Assembly (NCBI GenBank): GCA_944381435.1
Contig: CALWLD010000021.1
Coordinates: 1-39,228, forward strand
DNA from: an uncultured Clostridia bacterium
GTDB taxonomy: Bacteria; Bacillota; Clostridia; Lachnospirales; CAG-274
Reading direction: 5' to 3'
DNA: 39,228 bases
Part shown: positions 1 to 7,130 of the stretch, piece by piece
Layout of the letters: each line of letters starts with the position of its first letter
Position numbering within the stretch: the stretch's first letter is position 1
Notes under the pieces: generated by a model
What the model was told of the DNA's origin: nothing
The model's input: only the letters and a program-made list of their open reading frames with translations
Database searches by the model: none
Program-made: the position numbers and the translations under genes

Positions 1-26
1 CAGTTTGTTACTTAAAATTTAATTTT

Positions 27-47
27 CTACCTTAGGTAGTCTTTTTT
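27..47 (+). terminator. Possible weak terminator at window edge
   Basis: A 5-bp stem (CTACC/GGTAG, 3-nt loop) at 27-39 is followed by a T-rich run (TCTTTTTT). It could end a plus-strand gene lying left of the window. The stem is short, so this is only a suggestion. Confidence 0.25.
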
Positions 48-101
48 GTGATGTCTGTATAAATTGGTGCAGTTCAAAGTCTTCACCCTTTTTATATATA
101 A

Positions 102-245
102 TTATTTACTATGGTTGTTACTGCTATGCTTATTTACTTTTTTACTAGTATTTAAGCTCATTTCATCTGCAAATTCTACTTTAGAATTTGTGTTATGCAT
201 ATTTGTTTTATTAGCTTTTAAATGTTTAGTATTTTTTTTGTCCAT
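102..245 (-). CDS. Small hydrophilic protein, possibly a small acid-soluble spore protein
   Basis: This 47-codon reading frame starts at ATG 245-243 behind a strong Shine-Dalgarno (AGGAGG, 8 nt upstream) and ends with TAA at 104-102. The product begins MDKKNTKHLKANKTN and is very rich in Asn, Lys, Ser and His, with no hydrophobic segment and one short motif, VEFADEM, in the middle. Gamma-type small acid-soluble spore proteins (SspE) are also short, Asn/Gln/Lys-rich and carry an EFAxE motif, so a spore-core role is a reasonable guess, supported by other sporulation genes in the window. This is resemblance by eye only. The strong ribosome-binding site and isolated single-gene arrangement favour a real gene. 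A possible promoter (TTGAAA and TATATA, 18 nt apart) lies just upstream. Confidence 0.55.
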   Translation of the reverse strand: MDKKNTKHLKANKTNMHNTNSKVEFADEMSLNTSKKVNKHSSNNHSK

Positions 246-416
246 ATTAAATACCTCCTAATATAAATAAAATTATTAGTTTATATAAAATAAGATTAGC
301 TTATATTTCAAGCATTATATTTTTTATTAATATATTGCCTTTTAAAATATTAACTTACCTTACAATAGATATTATAAGCATATATTTATTTTTTATACGA
401 AGGTATTTTATAAAAA

Positions 417-1349
417 TTATAAATCTAAATTATTTTCTTTAAATTCATCAGGCTCTTCTAAAGTAATTTTTCCAAGCCTACAAGCTCTAAATTCATCTAT
501 TAATATATAAGCTACTCTTTGTAAATCTATTTCTCCACCTTTTGCTTTAAAGCTTCTTGCTATACCTATATTTTCTAATATTTTTTCTTCTTTTTCATTT
601 TTATCAAAATCTATTTTATAACGTTGTTTTAAGCTATCTGGGTAAATATTTTTAAGGCAATGTATAAGGTTTAAAGCTATGTTATATGTATCTAATATAT
701 CATCATTAATAGCTCCTGTAAAAGCAAGCTTTAAGCCTACCTTTTTATCTTCAAACTTAGGCCATAATATACCTGGTGTATCTAAAAGCTCAAAATCTTT
801 TTTTATTTTTATCCATTGTTTACCTCTTGTAACCCCAGGTTTATCTCCAGTTTTTGCTAAAGATTTTCCAACAAATTTATTTATTAAGGTAGATTTTCCA
901 ACATTTGGTATACCAACTATCATAGCTCTTGTAGGTACAAAAAGACGTCCTCGTTTTTTAAGCCTTTCTATCTTTTCTTTCATAAGCTCTTTAGATACTT
1001 CTGTTATATCTTTAATGCCTTTTCCTGTTAATGAATTTAAAAGTATAACCTTACAACCTTTTTCCTCAAAATATTTTACCCAAAGGTTTGTTTTTTTATC
1101 ATCTGCTAAATCAACTTTATTTAATATTACTATTCTATATTTATTTTTGGCTAGCTCATCTATGTCTGGATTTTTACTGCTATAAGGTATTCTTGCATCT
1201 AAAAGTTCTATAACAATATCAACAAGCCCTATGTTTTCTTGCATCATACGTCTTGTTTTAGTCATATGTCCAGGATACCAGCTAATAGGAGCTGAATATA
1301 AAACATCATCTTCATTATTTATGTTAGTATCTTTTTCCATTTTTTCCAT
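417..1349 (-). CDS. rbgA: Ribosome biogenesis GTPase RbgA (YlqF)
   Basis: RbgA is a GTPase needed for late assembly of the 50S ribosomal subunit. The 310-residue product shows the circularly permuted G-motif order that defines the family: G4 NKVD at about 77-80 comes before the P-loop GIPNVGKS at 146-153 and the G3 motif DTPG at 190-193. The N-terminal block SWYPGHMTKTRR is also typical, as is the C-terminal RNA-binding region. The start at 1349 follows AAAGGAGA by about 8 nt; a second in-frame ATG lies three codons downstream, so the exact start may shift slightly. It lies 21 nt after rlmD and is probably cotranscribed with it, giving a small ribosome-maturation operon. Confidence 0.95.
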   Translation of the reverse strand: MEKMEKDTNINNEDDVLYSAPISWYPGHMTKTRRMMQENIGLVDIVIELLDARIPYSSKNPDIDELAKNKYRIVILNKVDLADDKKTNLWVKYFEEKGCKVILLNSLTGKGIKDITEVSKELMKEKIERLKKRGRLFVPTRAMIVGIPNVGKSTLINKFVGKSLAKTGDKPGVTRGKQWIKIKKDFELLDTPGILWPKFEDKKVGLKLAFTGAINDDILDTYNIALNLIHCLKNIYPDSLKQRYKIDFDKNEKEEKILENIGIARSFKAKGGEIDLQRVAYILIDEFRACRLGKITLEEPDEFKENNLDL

Positions 1350-1370
1350 AAAATAAATCTCCTTTATTTT

Positions 1371-2723
1371 TTATTTAGATAATAAAACTACTGTCTCTAT
1401 ATGATAGGTTCTAGGAAACATATCCATAAGCTCTATTTTTTCTACTTTATATCCATTTTCAATAAATCCTTTTAAATCTTTAGCTAGAGAAGATGCCTTA
1501 CAAGATACATATATTATTCTGCTAGCATTAAAATTAACAATTTTTTCTATAGCTTTTGGATTTATTCCCTCACGAGGTGGGTCTAATATTATTAAATCTG
1601 GCTTAATATCTAAGTTTTCAACAATTTTATAAACATCTCCTGCAATAAATGTACAGTTGTTAATATTATTAAGCTTTGCATTTGTTTTAGCTGCTTCTAC
1701 AGCCTCTTCAACAAGCTCAACGCCTATAACCTTTTTAGCCTCTTTAGCAACTATCTGAGCTATTGTGCCTGTACCACAGTATAAATCAAAAACTACTTGG
1801 TTATCTACCTCTCCTATAAATTTTTTAACAATGCTATATAATTTTTCTGCTCCTGCAGAGTTAGTTTGAAAAAATGAAAATAAAGATATTTTAAAATCTA
1901 GGTTTAAAAGTTTTTCATAAAAATAATCCTTACCATATAACGTTTTAATATCATCAGCCTTTACAACATCAGCAGGAGAGTCATTTACAATGTGTAAAAA
2001 CCCTTTTATTTCCCCTTCTAAATCAAGGTTTAATAAGTTTTCTTTTAATTTTTCTAAATCTGTGTTAAAACTACTTGTTGTAACAAGGCCTATTAAAATT
2101 TGCTTTGTAAAAAAAGCCTGCCTTACTAATAAATGCCTAAGGCTACCTGTTTTTTTCATTCTATGGTAAAATGTTTCATCTGTATTTTTAAAATAATCTA
2201 ATACACATTTTAATATTTTTCTTATATCTGTAGAAACTATTTTACAATCTGAAGCATTAACAACTTCATAATAGCTGTTTCTTTTTCTCATACCTAAAGA
2301 TAGCTCACCATCTATTCCTGTATCACCAAAAGAAAATTCCATTTTGTTTCTATAGCAGTTTACATCAGGGCTTTTGTTAATTCCTAAAAACTCAAAATTT
2401 GTTATCCCTTCATTTTTCAATATGTTAAGCACATTATATTTTTTAAATTCTATTTCTTTATCATAAGAAATATTTTGGTAAGTGCAACCTCCGCATAAGC
2501 CAAAACAGCTACATTCTGGTTTTATTTCATAGTCTGCCTTTTCAACTATCTCTAACAGCCTTCCCTCATATTTTTGTTTTTTCTTTTTTACAAGAGCTTT
2601 AACCTTTTGCCCTGGTATAGTGTTTTTTATATAAACTTTATTTCCATTAACAATGCCAACACCTTTGTTAGGAAAAGTTATATCCTCTATATTAACTATT
2701 TCTTCTGTTTGTTTCTTAGCCAT
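1371..2723 (-). CDS. rlmD: 23S rRNA (uracil-5-)-methyltransferase, RlmD/RlmCD family
   Basis: This enzyme of the RumA/TrmA superfamily transfers a methyl group from SAM to C5 of uridine in 23S rRNA. The 450-residue product has an N-terminal TRAM-type RNA-binding region (about 8-60) and a [4Fe-4S] cysteine set, C71-x5-C77-x2-C80 with C160 as likely fourth ligand. The Rossmann methyltransferase domain has FDLYCGTGT (312-320) for SAM and DPPREG (381-386). The catalytic Cys is C408 in YVSCK, where most relatives have YVSCNP. Low-GC Gram-positives often use one enzyme (RlmCD) for U747 and U1939; which uridine is modified here cannot be read from sequence. A promoter lies upstream at 2799-2827, and rbgA follows. 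Confidence 0.93.
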   Translation of the reverse strand: MAKKQTEEIVNIEDITFPNKGVGIVNGNKVYIKNTIPGQKVKALVKKKKQKYEGRLLEIVEKADYEIKPECSCFGLCGGCTYQNISYDKEIEFKKYNVLNILKNEGITNFEFLGINKSPDVNCYRNKMEFSFGDTGIDGELSLGMRKRNSYYEVVNASDCKIVSTDIRKILKCVLDYFKNTDETFYHRMKKTGSLRHLLVRQAFFTKQILIGLVTTSSFNTDLEKLKENLLNLDLEGEIKGFLHIVNDSPADVVKADDIKTLYGKDYFYEKLLNLDFKISLFSFFQTNSAGAEKLYSIVKKFIGEVDNQVVFDLYCGTGTIAQIVAKEAKKVIGVELVEEAVEAAKTNAKLNNINNCTFIAGDVYKIVENLDIKPDLIILDPPREGINPKAIEKIVNFNASRIIYVSCKASSLAKDLKGFIENGYKVEKIELMDMFPRTYHIETVVLLSK

Positions 2724-2798
2724 AATTTTCTCCTTATAAAATAACCTAAAAAATATATATTATACATAATAATAAGACTTTATTTTAACATTATTTAT

Positions 2799-2827
2799 AT
2801 TATATATTTAAACTAAAATATATTCAA
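2799..2827 (-). promoter_or_regulatory. Sigma-A-type promoter for rlmD-rbgA
   Basis: On the minus strand TTGAAT (2827-2822) and a perfect TATAAT (2804-2799) are separated by 17 nt. Transcription would start near 2792, giving a leader of about 70 nt before the rlmD start. The AT-rich background makes chance matches common. Confidence 0.5.
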
Positions 2828-2871
2828 TATAAAATGTAAAAATAAAGCCTTAAATTTATATAGTATATAGC

Positions 2872-3948
2872 TTATTTATATATAGTTCCACCGCCTAGAA
2901 CATATTCGCCGTCATAAAAGACAGCTGCTTGCCCAGGAGTAACTGCCCTTTGAGGTTGTTCAAAGATAGCCTCAACCATATTATCATCTATCTTTCTTAT
3001 TATACAAGGTGCTTGTTTTTGGCTATATCTAAGTTTACCTAAAACTTTAACCTCCCCTTGTATATCTTCAACACTCATAAAGTTAAAATCTTTTATTAAA
3101 ACACTATTTTTAAATAAACCATCATTTTCAGTTAAAACAATTTCGTTTTTATCTGCATCTATGCTAGACACATACATAGGTTTACCAAAGGCTATGCCAA
3201 GACCTTTTCTTTGTCCTATTGTATAGTTAGTAATACCTTTGTGTTTACCTAATATATTTCCATTTATATCTACAAAGTTACCCTCTTTAACATTAATATT
3301 AGAATTTTCTTTAATAAATTTTGCATAATCTCCATCAGGCACAAAGCATATATCTTGGCTGTCTGGCTTATTAGCAACTATAAGTCCTATATCTTTTGCA
3401 ATTTTTCTAACGGTATCTTTGTCATAATCTCCAATAGGCATAAGAGTTTTTTCAAGTTGAAATTGAGTTAAGTTGTAAAGAGCATAGGTTTGGTCTTTAG
3501 CCTCTGTATTAGCTGTTTTTATTGTATATCTATTTGTTTTAGGGTGCTTAACTATCCTTGCATAATGTCCTGTAGCAATATAATCTGCTCCTAAAGCTAA
3601 AGATTTGTTTAACAAACTTTCCCATTTTACATATCTATTGCAGGCAATACAAGGGTTAGGTGTTAAACCTTTAGAATATTCATCAATAAAATAGTCTATA
3701 ACTTTTTCTTTAAATTCTTTTTTAAAGTTTAAAACATAATAAGGTATATCAAGCATTTTTGCAACATTTCTAGCATCATCTACAGCAGAAAAGCCACAAC
3801 AACCTCCGTTATCTTCTAGGCATTCTCTTTTTTCATCTTGCCATATTTGCATTGTAACGCCTATAACATCATATCCTTGCTCTTTTAGTAAATAAGCAGT
3901 AACAGAGCTATCAACTCCTCCGCTCATACCAACTATAACTTTTTTCAT
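2872..3948 (-). CDS. mnmA: tRNA-specific 2-thiouridylase MnmA
   Basis: MnmA uses ATP and persulfide sulfur to form 2-thiouridine at wobble U34 of tRNA-Glu, -Gln and -Lys. The 358-residue product has the PP-loop ATP pyrophosphatase motif GMSGGVDSS at residues 7-15, the nucleophilic cysteine region NPCIACNRYVKW (C103 aligns with the usual nucleophile), and the second catalytic Cys in DICFVPDG (C201). It starts 9 nt downstream of nifU, at the end of iscR-nifS-nifU-mnmA. In low-GC Gram-positives MnmA is often paired with its own cysteine desulfurase, so the nifS here probably supplies sulfur to both Fe-S assembly and tRNA thiolation. A tRNA-Glu(UUC) gene, a family substrate, is also in this window. 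Confidence 0.96.
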   Translation of the reverse strand: MKKVIVGMSGGVDSSVTAYLLKEQGYDVIGVTMQIWQDEKRECLEDNGGCCGFSAVDDARNVAKMLDIPYYVLNFKKEFKEKVIDYFIDEYSKGLTPNPCIACNRYVKWESLLNKSLALGADYIATGHYARIVKHPKTNRYTIKTANTEAKDQTYALYNLTQFQLEKTLMPIGDYDKDTVRKIAKDIGLIVANKPDSQDICFVPDGDYAKFIKENSNINVKEGNFVDINGNILGKHKGITNYTIGQRKGLGIAFGKPMYVSSIDADKNEIVLTENDGLFKNSVLIKDFNFMSVEDIQGEVKVLGKLRYSQKQAPCIIRKIDDNMVEAIFEQPQRAVTPGQAAVFYDGEYVLGGGTIYK

Positions 3949-3957
3949 AACTCTCTC

Positions 3958-4395
3958 CTATTCTTCATTTGGAATGTGATGATGATGGTCAGAATCTTTA
4001 GGTGGTTCTAAACCTTCTATTGTTAAGTTATTTTTTTGTGCATAATCCCATAAAGCAGATTGTAACGCCTCTTCTGCAAGGCAAGAACAATGTACTTTAA
4101 CAGGAGGTAGCCCATCTAAAGCTTCCATAACAGATTTATTTGTTATTTTTAAAGCCTCTTCTATAGTTTTACCTATTATAAGTTCTGTAGCCATACTGCT
4201 TGTAGCAACAGCAGCTCCACAACCAAAAGTTTTAAACTTAGCATCTTTAACAACGTTGTCTTCTATTTTTAAATAAACTTTCATTATATCGCCACATTTA
4301 GCGTTACCTACAGTTCCAACACCGCTAGCATCTTCTATTTCTCCAACATTTCTAGGGTTCATAAAATGATCCATTACTTTTTCACTATATTGCAT
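3958..4395 (-). CDS. nifU: Iron-sulfur cluster assembly scaffold, NifU/IscU type
   Basis: This 145-residue protein is the scaffold on which Fe-S clusters are built from NifS-derived sulfur before transfer to apoproteins. The three ligand cysteines of the IscU fold are present: C34 in NAKCGD (with D36, whose change stabilises clusters in homologues), C59 in FKTFGCGAAVA, and C103 in KVHCSCLAEEA. An extra Cys (C105) makes this last site CSC. The C-terminus carries a short acidic/His extension with four histidines in a row (137-140), which is not part of the family core. It lies 45 nt after nifS and 9 nt before mnmA. Clostridial homologues of this type are annotated as nifU although they contain only the N-terminal scaffold domain. 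Confidence 0.94.
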   Translation of the reverse strand: MQYSEKVMDHFMNPRNVGEIEDASGVGTVGNAKCGDIMKVYLKIEDNVVKDAKFKTFGCGAAVATSSMATELIIGKTIEEALKITNKSVMEALDGLPPVKVHCSCLAEEALQSALWDYAQKNNLTIEGLEPPKDSDHHHHIPNEE

Positions 4396-4440
4396 AATCT
4401 TATCTTCCTTTCAATTTATTAGCATTTGTTTAAATCATAG

Positions 4441-5622
4441 TTATTTTTTATTAGCTAAAAATTCTTCATATAAAGGCGACATTTCTCGCATTCTAGCAAC
4501 GATAGGAGGTAGTTTTTCTAATATGAAATCAACATCTTCTTCTGTATTGTATAAGCCTAAAGAAAGTCTTAAAGAGCCGTGAGCCTTTTCGTGAGGAAGC
4601 CCTATAGCTAATAACACGTGTGATGGGTCTAAAGAGCCAGATGTACAAGCACTTCCGCTAGATGCACAAATACCGTTCATATCTAATAGTAATAAAACAG
4701 ATTCACCTTCTATAAACTCAAAAGATATGTTGCAGTTTCCAGGCATTCTGTTTTCTCTGGTTCCATTTAACCAACAATATGGGATTGTATTTAAAATACC
4801 ATCTATTAGTTTATCTCTTAGCTTAGTAAGTCTTTCCATTTCTTCATCAAGCTCATTAACTGCAAGCTCAATGGCAGTTCCCATACCTATTATGCTATCT
4901 ATATTTTCCGTACCAGCTCTTCTATTTCTTTCTTGAGCACCACCGTGGATTAAAGGTGTAATTTTTATACCTTTTCTTATATATAAAGCTCCAATACCTT
5001 TAGGTCCATAAAATTTGTGAGCAGACATAGATAAAAGGTCTATGTTCATATCTTTAACGTCGATAGGGATATGCCCTACTGCTTGCACTGCATCTGTATG
5101 GAAAAGTACATTATGTTCTCTAGCAATTTTCCCTATCTCTTTAATAGGATTTATAGTTCCTATTTCGTTATTCGCAAACATTATAGATATAAGAATAGTA
5201 TCTTTTCTTATAGCTTTTTTTAGCTCTTCTAGGCTTATATTGCCTTCTTTATCAACAGGCAAATATGTTATTTCATAACCTTTAGTTTCTAAATATTGAC
5301 AAACGTGTAATATAGCGTGATGTTCTACATTAGTTGTTATAATATGTTTTCCTTTATCTTTATAGCTTTCTGCAATACCTTTTAATGCCCAGTTATTAGC
5401 CTCTGAGCCACCGCCTGTAAAATATATTTCATTTTTATCAGCATTAATAGCCTTTGCAACTTTTTCTCTGTTTTCTTCTAGGTTATCTTTATTTTCTCTT
5501 GCTATTTTGTAAACGCTAGATGGGTTACCATAAGCTTTTTCTAAATTATCAATCATAACTTTTAAAACTTCTGGTCTTATTTTAGTTGTACCTGCATTAT
5601 CAAAATAAATTTCTTTTTTCAT
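4441..5622 (-). CDS. nifS: Cysteine desulfurase NifS/IscS
   Basis: A PLP-dependent class V aminotransferase-fold enzyme that takes sulfur from L-cysteine as an enzyme persulfide and releases alanine. In the 393-residue product, NVEHHA (99-103) stacks on PLP, SAHKFYGPKG contains the Schiff-base lysine K203, and the active-site loop SSGSACTSGS holds the persulfide-forming C326. The long loop after C326 resembles IscS/NifS (group I) rather than SufS. It starts 12 nt after iscR and is followed by nifU and mnmA, so it is the sulfur donor of this operon. Confidence 0.96.
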   Translation of the reverse strand: MKKEIYFDNAGTTKIRPEVLKVMIDNLEKAYGNPSSVYKIARENKDNLEENREKVAKAINADKNEIYFTGGGSEANNWALKGIAESYKDKGKHIITTNVEHHAILHVCQYLETKGYEITYLPVDKEGNISLEELKKAIRKDTILISIMFANNEIGTINPIKEIGKIAREHNVLFHTDAVQAVGHIPIDVKDMNIDLLSMSAHKFYGPKGIGALYIRKGIKITPLIHGGAQERNRRAGTENIDSIIGMGTAIELAVNELDEEMERLTKLRDKLIDGILNTIPYCWLNGTRENRMPGNCNISFEFIEGESVLLLLDMNGICASSGSACTSGSLDPSHVLLAIGLPHEKAHGSLRLSLGLYNTEEDVDFILEKLPPIVARMREMSPLYEEFLANKK

Positions 5623-5634
5623 AAAAACCGTCTC

Positions 5635-6060
5635 CTATTCATTATTTGTTATTAGGTCTTTAAGGCTTATAGAATGAGCAGCTTCTGCAAGTTTGTCACT
5701 TATCATTTCCCAAGCATCTCTTACTACACATTCACTGCAGTTAGCTTCACCACATTTTTTCTTTGGTGGCTGGTTTTCTAAACAATCTACAAGTGCAAGG
5801 CTTCCTTCTAAAATCTTAAGTAAATCTCCAACAGATATATCCTCTGGTTTTTTATTTAAAATATATCCTCCTTGTGCACCTCTAATACTTTTTACAACTT
5901 CTGCTTTTTTAAGTATTGCCATTAATTGCTCAAGATAATTTTCAGGTATGCCTTGTCTTTGTGCTATACTCTTTAAAGATACACATTTTTCATTTTCTGT
6001 ATGCATAGCTAAATCTACCATAGCTTTTATCCCATATCTTCCACGCGTCGAAACTTTCAT
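5635..6060 (-). CDS. iscR: Rrf2-family Fe-S cluster regulator IscR
   Basis: IscR senses Fe-S status through its own cluster and controls the isc-type operon. The 141-residue product begins with the winged-helix DNA-binding domain (MKVSTRGRYGIKAMVDLA, then a recognition region ending RGAQGGY at 60-66). Four cysteines follow in the cluster region: C93, C103, C108 and C111. This spacing differs from the E. coli C-x5-C-x5-C arrangement but is of the cysteine-rich type seen in clostridial Rrf2 proteins. The start is set by TAGGAGGATAAT just upstream. It is the first gene of iscR-nifS-nifU-mnmA and probably autoregulates; the 20-bp inverted repeat at 6151-6194 lies about 90 nt upstream of its start. 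Confidence 0.92.
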   Translation of the reverse strand: MKVSTRGRYGIKAMVDLAMHTENEKCVSLKSIAQRQGIPENYLEQLMAILKKAEVVKSIRGAQGGYILNKKPEDISVGDLLKILEGSLALVDCLENQPPKKKCGEANCSECVVRDAWEMISDKLAEAAHSISLKDLITNNE

Positions 6061-6150
6061 ATTATCCTCCTACAATGTATAAAAATATAACTATTATAAT
6101 ATTAAATTTTATAAAATGTATTTATATAGTTTTATCGAAATAACATAAAT

Positions 6151-6194
6151 GTTAATAGTATAATATTTATCTAAATAAATATTATACTATTAAC
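6151..6194. repeat. Perfect 20-bp inverted repeat (4-nt loop) upstream of iscR
   Basis: Arms 6151-6170 and 6175-6194 are exact reverse complements, separated by CTAA. It lies between the divergently oriented 5' ends of iscR and a small membrane-protein ORF, with no T-run on either side, so an operator or structured leader element fits better than a terminator. Each arm also contains a TATAAT-like hexamer. No match to a characterised IscR/Rrf2 site could be confirmed. Confidence 0.9.
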
Positions 6195-6314
6195 TTACCA
6201 CTTTATTTTAATAATGTCAAGTATTTTAGTATAATTTATTTTTTGTTCTAAAATAAGTTTAAAAGAATATTATTTATTTATCTAGTATTTTAAGTAATTA
6301 AGGAGTTGTTTATA

Positions 6315-6491
6315 TTGAATAATAGTTTAAAAAATATCCCCAAACAATTTTTAAAAAATTTACCAATTAATCCTAATTATAACACAGAAGTGTACATATC
6401 TTCAACACAAATTAATAAAAAAAATAAAAATATGTCAAATGATAACATTTGGATTTTAATCATTATATTAATAATATTTGATGTTATTTAA
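6315..6491 (+). CDS. Small protein with C-terminal membrane segment
   Basis: A 58-residue product if translation starts at TTG 6315, which lies 9 nt after AAGGAG; the upstream in-frame TTG at 6306 directly abuts this Shine-Dalgarno and is less likely. The N-terminal 40 residues are polar and rich in Asn and Lys (NNSLKNIPKQF...), and the C-terminus is a single hydrophobic segment (NDNIWILIIILIIFDVI). Short proteins ending in such a segment occur among clostridial and bacillar sporulation-associated peptides (YjcZ-like), but this similarity is only in general form. It is divergent from iscR and followed by a long hairpin (6514-6569). The family is not recognised. Confidence 0.5.
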   Translation: MNNSLKNIPKQFLKNLPINPNYNTEVYISSTQINKKNKNMSNDNIWILIIILIIFDVI

Positions 6492-6513
6492 TATTATCTT
6501 TAATTAACTTAAC

Positions 6514-6569
6514 TAGGTATTAAATTTATAGCGAAAACTATATAGCTTTTATCATAAATTTAATACCTA
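6514..6569. terminator. Long hairpin between convergent genes
   Basis: A perfect 16-bp inverted repeat (arms 6514-6529 and 6554-6569, 24-nt loop with some further pairing) lies between the plus-strand small ORF and the minus-strand acetyltransferase, and contains the latter's stop codon. Its position between convergent 3' ends suggests a bidirectional terminator, although the flanking T-runs are short (CTTTTAAT on the plus strand). Confidence 0.5.
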
Positions 6570-7064
6570 TACTTTTAATATATATTGTACTTCTATCTGC
6601 CCTTCTTCTATTCTGCTTTCACGCTGAAAGCCTGTTTCTATAAATCCTAACTTTTTATAAAAGTTTATAGGTTCTTTATTATTTTTAAAAGTCCATAAAA
6701 CTATGTTTGATATATAACAATCTCTGCAAAAAATTTTTAATGTTTTTAATAATTGTTGCCCTATGTTGTATTTTATATAATCTTTAGATACATAAAAAGA
6801 TATTATTTCTATGCTATTTATATATATTTTTTTATATATAATATATCCAGCTATTTCTTTATTTTTTATATTTTCTGCTATAAATATATTGCCTTTTTCT
6901 TCTTTTAATAAATTATTTAAAAATATTTCTTTATCTTCTATACTAAATTTATCTATAGTAGAAGATAATAAAAAATTAGAAAATGCCTTTTTTAAAGAAA
7001 AAACATATATGGTTGCAATATTTTTTATGTCAGTTTCTGTTGCTGTTTTTATATTTATCTTCAT
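6567..7064 (-). CDS. GNAT family N-acetyltransferase
   Basis: A 165-residue protein of the Gcn5-related acetyltransferase superfamily, which moves an acetyl group from acetyl-CoA to an amine. The acetyl-CoA pyrophosphate-binding motif A is at about 90-106 (YVSKDYIKYNIGQQLL), slightly divergent from the usual R/Q-x-x-G-x-G/A, and motif B is NFYKKLGF at about 134-141. The layout resembles RimI/PhnO-like stand-alone acetyltransferases; the substrate cannot be inferred. A modest Shine-Dalgarno (AAGGTG) precedes ATG 7064. The gene is alone, bounded by hairpins at 6514-6569 and 7081-7126, so it is probably transcribed as a single unit. Confidence 0.85.
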   Translation of the reverse strand: MKINIKTATETDIKNIATIYVFSLKKAFSNFLLSSTIDKFSIEDKEIFLNNLLKEEKGNIFIAENIKNKEIAGYIIYKKIYINSIEIISFYVSKDYIKYNIGQQLLKTLKIFCRDCYISNIVLWTFKNNKEPINFYKKLGFIETGFQRESRIEEGQIEVQYILKV

Positions 7065-7080
7065 AAAATCACACCTTAAA

Positions 7081-7126
7081 GTATATAAAATACCCTATCT
7101 TCATAAAGATAAGGTATTTTATATAC
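7081..7126. terminator. 46-nt near-perfect hairpin after the GGDEF/EAL gene
   Basis: Arms 7081-7101 and 7106-7126 pair over 20 of 21 positions (one C-A mismatch at 7095/7112) with a 4-nt loop. It begins 5 nt after the stop codon of the large GGDEF/EAL gene, just ahead of the acetyltransferase start, so it probably terminates the former. The minus-strand tail is TTTAAGG, not a classic T-run. Confidence 0.6.
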
Positions 7127-7130
7127 TAAA

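Noticed and set aside
64..261. 65-codon hydrophobic plus-strand open frame
   Set aside because: It is antisense to the small minus-strand gene with its own strong ribosome-binding site, and has none itself.
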